Of a stretch of DNA of 64,000 bases, positions 43,112 through 50,986 are shown in pieces. Below the pieces are notes generated by a model. It saw nothing but the letters and a program-made list of their open reading frames with translations. It had not been told where the DNA came from and searched no databases. Position 1 is the first letter of the stretch. Every line of letters starts with the position of its first letter. Source of the DNA: SIG607 sp045533195 (GTDB taxonomy: Bacteria; Bacillota; Clostridia; Oscillospirales; Acutalibacteraceae); contig JAZSHI010000007.1 in the NCBI GenBank assembly GCA_045533195.1, positions 62,001-126,000 on the forward strand. Direction: 5' to 3'. A program made the position numbers and the translations under genes.

Positions 43112-43116
43112 CAACT

Positions 43117-43535
43117 AAAAACGCCTCAGGCTAAAATGTGTTGTTCTTATCGGAGAAAATAGAATTCTTTTAAATTCAGCTAAGAACCAGCATCGCATTT
43201 GTAAGTACAAATGCACTTGGGCAGTAGCCCAAACCCACTAACAACAGAAAAGAGAGAGCAAATCGGGAAACCGAAATGTTCTCTCTTTTTTCTGTAAGTG
43301 ATGTATTTGCTGACGCAAAAGTGATGTTATTCTCTACGTTCATAATGATGTTGCTCGCCATTTGCTACGCAAATACAAGCTCGCAGTGATGTGATGTTTG
43401 CCCACTGTGCCGAAGGCGCAACATCACTCACGCAGTGAACATCACTGACGAAGTCAACATCACTTGCCCGCAAGGGCAAACATCGTTTAGCGTGATACTC
43501 CGTTAAGAGTATCACGCTAAGCCTGAGGCGTTTTT
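43117..43535. repeat. ~420-bp hairpin array bounded by perfect 16-bp inverted arms
   Basis: The outer arms AAAAACGCCTCAGGCT (43117-43132) and AGCCTGAGGCGTTTTT (43520-43535) pair perfectly and end in a T run, like a terminator stem. Inside are many smaller stems: GTTCTTA/TAAGAAC, GCATTTGT/ACAAATGC, TTGGGC/GCCCAA, a long stem from 43245 to 43294 capped by TCGG-GAAA-CCGA, TTTGC/GCAAA, ATTTGC/GCAAAT, TCAC/GTGA, TGAC/GTCA, TTGCCC-GCAA-GGGCAA and a 13-bp stem at 43488-43519. Five GTGATGTT-type copies (43298-43398) are followed by four inverted copies AACATCAC or AACATCG (43420-43485). No gene is seen. Confidence 0.8.
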
Positions 43536-43545
43536 TTACTAACTA

Positions 43546-44004
43546 TTAATAGTATCTAAATTCATCAACAACATCTCTTGCGCTAAAACCTAAAACAGCA
43601 ACAAAGAGGAGTATAATCATAAAGATTGCTACGCCTACTAATGCAGCGCACCAATAAGAACGTGCAAAGCTTCTGCGGTTAAGATTTCCTCTTGAGAAAG
43701 AGAACACGATAAGGAAAACGAAGCCTACAATAGGGATAGAGAAAAGAAGCTGAAGTCCAAAATATCCCCATGCGCCTACAGGCTTTAGGTGATCAGGAAG
43801 GTCTTCTACAGTAATTTCTTTTTGAGCAGGCGCCTCCTGATATACGGGCTGCTGATATATAGGCTGAGCAACAACAGGCTGTGCTTCTACCACGGGTTCT
43901 GCTACAGGCTGAGCCTCAGCAACAGGCTGTTCAACAGCAATTCCGCAGCCTACGCAAAATTTGCTGTCATCATTAATTTCAATTCCGCAATTTTTACAAA
44001 TCAT
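43546..44004 (-). CDS. Zinc-ribbon membrane protein
   Basis: 152 aa. An N-terminal zinc ribbon (CKNCGIEINDDSKFCVGCG) is followed by a low-complexity Ala/Val/Gln/Pro linker (repeats of PVAEAQPV and YQQPVYQE, residues ~25-65) and two hydrophobic helices (FGLQLLFSIPIVGFVFLIVF and CAALVGVAIFMIILLFVAVL). Such proteins are common in gut Clostridia; function unknown. A promoter TTGCAA-17-TACAAT is present at 44077-44050 on the minus strand. Confidence 0.8.
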   Translation of the reverse strand: MICKNCGIEINDDSKFCVGCGIAVEQPVAEAQPVAEPVVEAQPVVAQPIYQQPVYQEAPAQKEITVEDLPDHLKPVGAWGYFGLQLLFSIPIVGFVFLIVFSFSRGNLNRRSFARSYWCAALVGVAIFMIILLFVAVLGFSARDVVDEFRYY

Positions 44005-44080
44005 AAATAAACCCTCTCTTTATGAAAGATTAGCTTTACGCCAGGTTTATTGTACTATAATTTTAAAAAAATTGCAACTA

Positions 44081-44968
44081 TTAATCTTTTCTCTCGTCTC
44101 CCCAGAAGAAAAGCGCAACTGTACCGGGGCCGGTATGACTGCCTATGGTAGTACCTATCCAGTTGATTTCCACTTCGCCGTCAAGCTTTTTAAAGCGTTC
44201 TTCAACAAGTCTTTTAACCTCAAGTGCATCTACTAAACAGTCCGAATGACAAATATAGCATTTCTGATTATAGTCAAGACCATTCTTACAATGTTGTTCC
44301 ATTTTATCGACTATTGCCGATATTACTCTTTTCTTAGAACGGATTTTTTCCCTTGCAATAAGTCTTCCTTCATAATTCATATTCAGCAGCGGACAAATTC
44401 CAAGCATACCGCCAAAGAAGCCCGAAACCTTTGATACTCTGCCGCCCTTAACGTAAAATGTAAGGTCTGTTGAGAAAAACCAATGGTGCAACTTAAGGCG
44501 GTTATCTTCTGCCCATACTCTTATTTCATCAATGCTTTTGCCTTCATCTCTTAAATCGGCCAGTTTATCTATAAAAAGACCATAGCCCGATGAAGCTCCC
44601 AGCGAATCTACAATATAAAGCTTTCTATCAGGAAATTCTTCTCTTAAAATTTCAGCGGCATTTCTAGCCGAATTAAAGCTTCCCGAAAGTCCTGAAGAAA
44701 GACTGAGATGAAGTACGTCTTTACCGTTCTCTAAAAATGTTCTGAAATATTTAATATATTCATCAACATTTATCTGGGAAGTACGGGTATCCTCCCCCGC
44801 AACCATACGAGCATAAAAATCGTTAAAGGGTACGCTTTCGCCTAAATCGTCAATATAATCGGTACCGCCAAGATTATAATGGAAACAGATATAGTTAATG
44901 TTTCTTTCTTCAAAATGTGATTTTGAAATGTCAGCCGTCGAACAGGCACTAAGAATAAATTCGCTCAT
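44081..44968 (-). CDS. DegV family fatty-acid-binding protein
   Basis: 295 aa from ATG 44968 (AAAGGAG site). The DegV fold is shown by ILSACSTADISKSHFEERNI, LHLSLSSGLSGSFNSARNAA, IVDSLGASSGYGLFI and VGRVSK-like VKGGRVSKVSGFFG. DegV/FakB proteins hold a fatty acid for the FakA kinase. The FakA gene is not in the window. Confidence 0.9.
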   Translation of the reverse strand: MSEFILSACSTADISKSHFEERNINYICFHYNLGGTDYIDDLGESVPFNDFYARMVAGEDTRTSQINVDEYIKYFRTFLENGKDVLHLSLSSGLSGSFNSARNAAEILREEFPDRKLYIVDSLGASSGYGLFIDKLADLRDEGKSIDEIRVWAEDNRLKLHHWFFSTDLTFYVKGGRVSKVSGFFGGMLGICPLLNMNYEGRLIAREKIRSKKRVISAIVDKMEQHCKNGLDYNQKCYICHSDCLVDALEVKRLVEERFKKLDGEVEINWIGTTIGSHTGPGTVALFFWGDERKD

Positions 44969-45147
44969 AAATAAACTCCTTTTTGCATTTTGCACATATA
45001 TTTTACTCTAAGTGCCGTAAAACATTCAACCTACAGTAAAAGATGCCCATTCTACTATAAAAAAAGACCTCTCTACCAACAGTAGAATTTGTGTTTTATA
45101 TTGCGATTTTATGTCGTTTATGATATGTTTATGTTACAACAAAGACA

Positions 45148-45182
45148 AAAAATCTGCCGAAGAAAATCTCCGACAGATTATT
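45148..45182 (-). terminator. terminator after the 45188-45754 gene
   Basis: On the minus strand AATCTGTCGGAGA can pair with TCTTCGGCAGATT, followed by TTTTTTG. Between 44969 and 45147 I see no gene; an 8-bp inverted repeat ATTCTACT/AGTAGAAT (45050-45089) is the only structure. Confidence 0.65.
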
Positions 45183-45187
45183 TGTTT

Positions 45188-45754
45188 TTAATCAATATGT
45201 CTGATTGTATCTAACATATCCGAAAGAATTTGCGCACCCTGTTCTGACTCATAAAATGCCATTTCCTTTACGATTCCCGAAATCATTTCTAAAGCTTTGT
45301 TTTTGGTTGTTTCTTCGCGAGGTTTTAAATCATCATACATTTTTTCGTATAATCTTAATGCTTGTTGATTTGTTGCTTCTCTGCACCGAACAATGTCGCC
45401 TATTGCTTTTGCTTTTTCTTGACCTGCAATATCACCAGGTTCTGACTTTGGCATTAAAGCAAGTTGTTCTAAAGCATTATGAATATACTCATTATCTTTG
45501 ACAATTTGTTCTATTTGATTGAGAACATAATTGGTTGTAAGCTTCTCTTTTGGTTTTGTTGTGGTTTTTACTGTATTTGACATATTATTGTTATCCTCCA
45601 TATTATTAGGCGGACACGCAAGGCATATAGTATTTTCATCTATGAAGCGTGCCCTGCCATTTTTAACAAGACCTTTTGCCCTTTTGGGGTAGGTCGCCTC
45701 ATATTCATTTCCTTGTTCATCTACAACAAAAATGTTTTTTTCTATGGGTATCAT
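45188..45754 (-). CDS. Hypothetical protein with RRXRR-like N-terminal motif
   Basis: 188 aa. The N-terminal 45 residues (FVVDEQGNEYEATYPKRAKG, KNGRARFIDENTICLACPP) recur in clostridial proteins of unknown role; the rest is a linker and then charged helices (residues ~70-185), with no membrane segment. The ribosome site AAGGGG abuts the ATG with no spacer, which is unusual and may mean weak translation. I do not recognise a function. Confidence 0.6.
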   Translation of the reverse strand: MIPIEKNIFVVDEQGNEYEATYPKRAKGLVKNGRARFIDENTICLACPPNNMEDNNNMSNTVKTTTKPKEKLTTNYVLNQIEQIVKDNEYIHNALEQLALMPKSEPGDIAGQEKAKAIGDIVRCREATNQQALRLYEKMYDDLKPREETTKNKALEMISGIVKEMAFYESEQGAQILSDMLDTIRHID

Positions 45755-46010
45755 CCCCTTATTGTAAATGTGTGATACTGTTTTTTGTTATGGGTGCCGT
45801 CCCCAGTCACAATTAAAGTATAGCATATTATATTTGCAAATTCAATAGCTATATCAAAGTCACGGCAGAAATAACCATAAATACTTTCATCTTTCAAACT
45901 GTTTAAAAACAAAATTTTAAACGGCATTTCTTGTAGTATGACTTTCAATGAATCGGTATGGATATTCTCATATACATCTTGAAAATCTTTATAAAAAATG
46001 TTATATTAAA
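45755..46010 (-). other. Open frame without clear start, possible gene fragment
   Basis: A frame on the minus strand from about 46005 to 45751 contains KDFQDVYENIHTDSLKVILQ and GYFCRDFDIAIEFANIICYT, but has no ATG before residue ~20 of the readable part; a TTG at 45948 could start a 65-aa product. Its end overlaps the next gene by 4 bp. It may be the tail of a decayed gene. Confidence 0.3.
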
Positions 46011-46078
46011 TATAAGAAAAAGCTTGTTGTTATGCACAATTTGACACAACCATAAAATGAAGAAAAGGAGTGAGGCAG

Positions 46079-46747
46079 TTGGTACATTTAGGTAACGATT
46101 GGGATGAAATTTTAGAGGATGAATTTAATAAGCCTTATTATTTAAAACTAAGACAATTTTTAAAGGAAGAATATGGCACAAAAACAATTTATCCTCATAT
46201 GAACAATATTTTTTCAGCCCTTAAAGCATCATCCTTTAAGGATACCAAGGTGGTAATTTTAGGACAAGACCCCTATCACGAGCCAAATCAGGCACACGGT
46301 CTTTGCTTTTCGGTATTAAAGGGTGTTACTCCTCCTCCATCCCTTGTAAACATTTACAAAGAGCTTCATGATGATATAGGCTTTAAAATCCCCACACATG
46401 GCGAACTTACAAAATGGGCAGAGCAAGGAATTCTTATGCTTAATACCGTTTTAACGGTACGTAAAGGTCTGGCAAATTCACATAAAGGTATGGGCTGGGA
46501 AACCTTTACCGACAGAGTTATAAGCGAACTTAATAAAAAAGATACCCCTGTAGTATTTTTACTCTGGGGCTCTCCTGCAAGACAGAAGGCAGAGATAATC
46601 ACTAACCCTATTCATATAAAGCTTACCTGCCCTCATCCAAGTCCCCTTTCCGCCTACCGCGGTTTCTTTGGATGCAAACATTTTTCTAAAACAAATGAAA
46701 TACTTATTAAAAACGGTCTTGCCCCTATCGATTGGCAAATTGATTAG
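46079..46747 (+). CDS. ung: Uracil-DNA glycosylase (family 1)
   Basis: 222 aa from a TTG at 46079, chosen since AAGGAG lies 8 bp upstream and the product then starts VHLGNDWDEIL as in relatives. The catalytic water-activating motif GQDPYHEPNQAHGLCFSV and the C-terminal HPSPLSAYRGFFG are intact. It removes uracil from DNA. A promoter TTGAAA-17-TATATT lies near 45980-46008. Confidence 0.94.
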   Translation: MVHLGNDWDEILEDEFNKPYYLKLRQFLKEEYGTKTIYPHMNNIFSALKASSFKDTKVVILGQDPYHEPNQAHGLCFSVLKGVTPPPSLVNIYKELHDDIGFKIPTHGELTKWAEQGILMLNTVLTVRKGLANSHKGMGWETFTDRVISELNKKDTPVVFLLWGSPARQKAEIITNPIHIKLTCPHPSPLSAYRGFFGCKHFSKTNEILIKNGLAPIDWQID

Positions 46748-46770
46748 GATATAAAGACGCTTTATAAAAT

Positions 46771-46806
46771 AAAAATGCTGAGGTTTTTACACCTCAGCAT
46801 TTTTTA
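46771..46806. terminator. bidirectional terminator between ung and nifJ
   Basis: AAAAATGCTGAGGT pairs with ACCTCAGCATTTTT around TTTTAC; the genes converge here. Confidence 0.9.
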
Positions 46807-46818
46807 TATGGTATTTAA

Positions 46819-49800
46819 TTATTTACCGTAGAGTTCTACGAGCTTTTCAAGATGAGCTCTGTTTGCCTTAGCAGTTTCAGCTGCTTTGTCGAAGAGTTCT
46901 TCTGCGCGCTCGGGGAATGCACGGGTAAGAGAAGCATAACGAGCTTCGCCAAGGAGGAATTCCTTGTAGTCGCCGGTAGCGGGTTTGCTATCGAGACTGA
47001 AGGGATTCTTACCTTCTGCCTTAAGAGCAGGATTGAAGCGGAACATATTCCAGTAACCGCAATCAACAGCCTTCTTCATTTCCTTCTGGCAGTTAACCAT
47101 ACCACCCTTAATGCTGTGCATTTCGCAAGGAGCATAGCAGATAACAATAGAAGGACCGGGATATGCTTCTGCTTCACGGATAGCCTTTAAGGTCTGAGCC
47201 TGATCAGCACCCATAGCAATCTGTGCAACGTAGATATAACCGTAAGACATTGCGATTTCAGCAAGACTCTTCTTAGCGATAGCTTTACCGGCAGCAGCGA
47301 ACTGAGCAACCTGACCTATCTGAGAAGCCTTGGAAGCCTGACCGCCGGTGTTGGAGTAAACTTCGGTATCGAATACCATTACGTTTACATCGTTACCACT
47401 TGCAAGTACGTGATCCAAACCACCGAAACCGATATCATAAGCCCAACCATCACCACCGAAGATCCATACAGACTTCTTGGAGAGGAATTCTTTGTTAGCA
47501 AGAATTTCGGGAGCTGTGGGACAACCAGCCTCTGCAGCCTTTTCAACTTCTTTAAGAAGTGCTTCAGCAGCAGCGCTGTTAGCCTTACCGTCATTAGCAG
47601 TATTAAGGAAGTTTTCAGCAGCAGCCTTGAACTCAGCGGAAGCCTTGTCGGAAGCAGCCATTTCTTCAACTAAAGCGATAAGTCTGTCTCTGATTGCCTT
47701 CTGACCGAGATACATACCAAGACCATGCTCAGCATTATCTTCGAAGAGTGAGTTAGCCCAAGCAGGACCGTGACCGTCAGCATTTACGGTGTAGGGAGAT
47801 GTAGCAGCAGGACCGCCCCAGATAGAAGAACAACCTGTAGCGTTAGAGATGTACATTCTGTCACCGAAGAGCTGGGTAACAAGACGAGCGTAAGCGGTTT
47901 CTGCACAACCTGCGCAAGAACCGGAGAATTCGAGTAAGGGCTTCTTGAACTGAGAAGTAATAACGTTTGCATCACTTGCAACGTCAGCCTTTTCGGTAAC
48001 GTTAGCTACGCAGTAATCAAATACTTCCTGTTCTTTAAGCTGAGATTCAGTACCAACCATAGTAAGAGACTTGGTGGGACATTCGCCGATACATACGCCG
48101 CAACCCATACAGTCAAGCGGAGATACAGCGAGAGTATAGGAGTAACCCTTATTGGTAACAGTCTTTTCTTTAACTGCGATCTTGATGTGCTCAGGAGCGG
48201 CAGCCTTTTCTTCAGCAGAAAGTGCGAAAGGACGGATAGTAGCATGAGGACAAACGTAAGCGCACTTGTTACAGCCTACGCAGGTTTCATTGTTCCAAGC
48301 AGGAACCATAACAGCAACACCGCGTTTTTCAAATGCGGAAGCGCCCTGCTCGAAGGTACCGTCAGCGTGGTCGATGAAAGCAGATACAGGAAGAGCGTCG
48401 CCATCCATAAGAGCAACGGGCTTCATAACCTTTTCTACCATCTTAACGAGCTTGGAAGAATCTTCAGCAACTTTAGCAACATCAGCGTCAACAGCGTTAG
48501 CCCAATCAGCAGGTACGTCGATCTTAACGTATGCATTAGCACCGGCATCAATAGCCTTTTCGTTCATTTCAACGATTTCTTTGCCCTTCTTCATGAACTT
48601 CTGAGCCTTTTCCTTCATATAACCGATAGCATCTTCTCTGGGAAGAACACCGGAAAGTGCGAAGAATGCAGACTGAAGAACGGTGTTGGTACGTTTGCCA
48701 AGACCAATCTCAGCAGCAAGGTCAATAGCGTTAACGGTATAAAGATTAATATTGTTATTAGCAATATAGCGCTTAGCTTCAGCATTTAAGTGGTTGCCGA
48801 GTTCTTCGGGAGTCCACTGACAGTTAATAAGGAATGTACCGCCGGGCTTAACGTCGTTAACCATCTTGTAACCCTTGATTACATAAGAGGGGTTGTGACA
48901 AGCAACGAAGTCAGCTTTGTTGATGTAGTAAGGACTCTTAATGGGCTTATCACCGAAACGAAGGTGAGAAATGGTGATACCGCCGGTCTTCTTAGAGTCA
49001 TACTGGAAGTAAGCCTGAACATATTTGTCGGTGTGATCACCGATAATCTTGATAGAGTCTTTGTTAGCGCCTACAGTACCGTCACCGCCGAGACCCCAGA
49101 ACTTGCATTCCTTGGTGCCTTCAGCTGCGGTATTGGGAGCAGGTTTTTCTTCAAGAGAAAGGTAGGTAACATCATCGTTAATACCGATGGTGAACTGTGC
49201 TTTAGGAGCATCCTTAGCGAGTTCGTCATATACAGCGAATACGCTTGAAGGAGGAGTGTCTTTAGAACCGAGACCGTAACGGCCGCCGATAACGGTATCA
49301 ACCTTTCTGCCGGTAGCAGCAAGAGCAGATACAACGTCAAGATAGAGAGGTTCGCCGATAGCGCCGGGCTCTTTGGTACGGTCAAGTACAGCAATAGCCT
49401 TAGCGGTAGCAGGGATAGCCTCAACAAATTTTGCAGCGCTGAAAGGACGGTAAAGTCTTACCTTGATAAGACCAACCTTTTCGCCCATAGCGGTAAGGTA
49501 ATCGATAACTTCTTCTGCAACGTCGCAGATAGAACCCATTGCTACGATTACGCGCTCAGCATCGGGTGCGCCGTAGTAGTTGAAGAGTTTATAGTCGGTG
49601 CCAAGCTTAGCATTAACCTTGTCCATATACTTTTCAACAACTGCGGGAAGTTCGTCATAATATTTATTACAAGCTTCTCTGTTCTGGAAGAAGATATCAC
49701 CGTTCTGATGAGAACCGCGCATTACAGGACGCTCAGGATTAAGAGCGCGCTTACGGAATGCATCAACAGCATCCATATTGCACATTTCTTTAAGATCTTC

Positions 49801-50364
49801 ATAATCCCAAACCTGAATCTTCTGGATTTCGTGAGAGGTACGGAAACCGTCGAAGAAGTTGATGAAAGGAACTCTGCCTTCGATAGTTGCAAGGTGAGCA
49901 ACAGCGCCGAGGTCCATAACTTCCTGAGTGTTGGTTTCAGCCATCATAGCGAAACCTGTCTGACGACAAGCATAAACGTCAGAGTGGTCGCCGAAGATGT
50001 TAAGAGCGTGAGAAGCTACACAACGTGCAGAAACGTGGAATACGCAGGGAAGAAGCTCACCGGCTATCTTATACATATTCGGAATCATGAGGAGAAGACC
50101 CTGAGAAGCAGTATAGGTGGTAGTAAGAGCACCTGCTGCCAAAGAGCCGTGTACAGTACCGGAAGCACCAGCTTCAGACTGCATTTCAACTACATTTACG
50201 GTAGTACCGAAAATGTTTTTGAGTCCCTGAGCCGACCACTGATCAGTATAGTCTGCCATAGGGCTGGACGGGGTAATAGGATAAATACCTGCAACTTCTG
50301 TAAACGCATAGGATACGTATGCAGCAGCATTGTTACCGTCCATAGTTTTAAACTTTCTTGCCAT
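46819..50364 (-). CDS. nifJ: Pyruvate:ferredoxin (flavodoxin) oxidoreductase
   Basis: 1181 aa, the normal single-chain length. Domain order is visible: N-terminal pyrimidine-binding TPP domain (AYAFTEVAGIYPITPSSPMA), gamma domain near 410-600, two [4Fe-4S] motifs (CVGCNKCAYVCPH and CMGCGVCIGECP, about 690-760), then the C-terminal TPP domain (CAGCAETAYARL, GGDGWAYDIGFGGLDHVL, DTEVYSNTGGQASKA). It oxidises pyruvate to acetyl-CoA, CO2 and reduced ferredoxin. The codon use appears strongly selected, as for a highly expressed gene. Confidence 0.97.
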   Translation of the reverse strand: MARKFKTMDGNNAAAYVSYAFTEVAGIYPITPSSPMADYTDQWSAQGLKNIFGTTVNVVEMQSEAGASGTVHGSLAAGALTTTYTASQGLLLMIPNMYKIAGELLPCVFHVSARCVASHALNIFGDHSDVYACRQTGFAMMAETNTQEVMDLGAVAHLATIEGRVPFINFFDGFRTSHEIQKIQVWDYEDLKEMCNMDAVDAFRKRALNPERPVMRGSHQNGDIFFQNREACNKYYDELPAVVEKYMDKVNAKLGTDYKLFNYYGAPDAERVIVAMGSICDVAEEVIDYLTAMGEKVGLIKVRLYRPFSAAKFVEAIPATAKAIAVLDRTKEPGAIGEPLYLDVVSALAATGRKVDTVIGGRYGLGSKDTPPSSVFAVYDELAKDAPKAQFTIGINDDVTYLSLEEKPAPNTAAEGTKECKFWGLGGDGTVGANKDSIKIIGDHTDKYVQAYFQYDSKKTGGITISHLRFGDKPIKSPYYINKADFVACHNPSYVIKGYKMVNDVKPGGTFLINCQWTPEELGNHLNAEAKRYIANNNINLYTVNAIDLAAEIGLGKRTNTVLQSAFFALSGVLPREDAIGYMKEKAQKFMKKGKEIVEMNEKAIDAGANAYVKIDVPADWANAVDADVAKVAEDSSKLVKMVEKVMKPVALMDGDALPVSAFIDHADGTFEQGASAFEKRGVAVMVPAWNNETCVGCNKCAYVCPHATIRPFALSAEEKAAAPEHIKIAVKEKTVTNKGYSYTLAVSPLDCMGCGVCIGECPTKSLTMVGTESQLKEQEVFDYCVANVTEKADVASDANVITSQFKKPLLEFSGSCAGCAETAYARLVTQLFGDRMYISNATGCSSIWGGPAATSPYTVNADGHGPAWANSLFEDNAEHGLGMYLGQKAIRDRLIALVEEMAASDKASAEFKAAAENFLNTANDGKANSAAAEALLKEVEKAAEAGCPTAPEILANKEFLSKKSVWIFGGDGWAYDIGFGGLDHVLASGNDVNVMVFDTEVYSNTGGQASKASQIGQVAQFAAAGKAIAKKSLAEIAMSYGYIYVAQIAMGADQAQTLKAIREAEAYPGPSIVICYAPCEMHSIKGGMVNCQKEMKKAVDCGYWNMFRFNPALKAEGKNPFSLDSKPATGDYKEFLLGEARYASLTRAFPERAEELFDKAAETAKANRAHLEKLVELYGK

Positions 50365-50391
50365 GGATAAAATCCCCCTTATATAATGGTG

Positions 50392-50415
50392 GAGAATGTC
50401 TTAAGACATATTCTC
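50392..50415 (-). promoter_or_regulatory. Palindrome in nifJ leader (candidate operator)
   Basis: A perfect 14-bp palindrome ATGTCTTAAGACAT is extended by GAGAA/TTCTC arms with one extra base on one side. It lies between the likely -10 (TTAAAAT near 50425) and the nifJ ribosome site, where a repressor or a hairpin in the mRNA could act. Confidence 0.5.
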
Positions 50416-50497
50416 ATACGCTAACATTTTAACACTTTTTTTGAGTTATGTAAATAGTAAAAATAAAAAAATTTAAAAATTCAGATTTTTTTAACAG

Positions 50498-50986
50498 TTA
50501 CTTAACTTTTTTGAGAGCAATATCATAAAATTGGGCAGAAAATTTTCCATTTTCACTTCTTACGCTTATGGGAAGTCCTGCAGGAGTTAAAAGGTAACGG
50601 AATTTTCCAAAATCCATTTCACCGTCAACAAAATAATTCCCTCCGTCTCTTTCTGTTTTATATTCGTCTGTATCGAAAAATTCAGTTATATCGTAAAGAA
50701 CGGAAAAAACCGACATACTTTTGTTTTTTGTATCTTTTTCCAGATTTCCAAAGCCTACCTTTATGCCCTCTTTATTCACAGTTGCTTTAAAGCCTTTTAT
50801 CTGCCCGTCGATAACGCTGTACTCTGCTCCCTGCTCACTTACATTGCAAAATATATCGTATTCTTTATCAAAATAAAAAATATGCGCCTTATAGCTTAAG
50901 TTCCTATTAATAACTCTTACGTTCTTTTCAGAAGAGCACGAACATAAAAGTACGAGACTAAGCAAAGCGCATATGATTTTTTTCAT
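50498..50986 (-). CDS. Hypothetical lipoprotein
   Basis: 162 aa. A signal peptide ends at LLCSCSS (lipidated Cys near 16). The mature part has a beta-rich pattern (YKAHIFYFDKEYDIFCNVSEQ, GIKVGFGNLEKD, GEMDFGKFRYLLTPAGLPISV) that may be an outer-surface sporulation- or envelope-type domain; I do not recognise it. Its ATG directly follows the nnr stop, so it is cotranscribed. Confidence 0.72.
   Translation of the reverse strand: MKKIICALLSLVLLCSCSSEKNVRVINRNLSYKAHIFYFDKEYDIFCNVSEQGAEYSVIDGQIKGFKATVNKEGIKVGFGNLEKDTKNKSMSVFSVLYDITEFFDTDEYKTERDGGNYFVDGEMDFGKFRYLLTPAGLPISVRSENGKFSAQFYDIALKKVK

Noticed and set aside
43298..43485. CRISPR array
   Set aside because: The repeats are only about 8 bp, occur in both orientations, and the spacers are short palindromes of unequal length. 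No cas genes are present.
45751..45948. 65-codon gene upstream of the 45188-45754 gene
   Set aside because: Only a TTG start without ribosome site and no recognisable domain; listed only as a possible fragment.
46852..50370. Several open frames of 80-220 codons on the + strand within 46.8-50.4 kb
   Set aside because: They are antisense to the intact 1181-codon nifJ gene, have no ribosome sites or known motifs, and result from its biased codon use.
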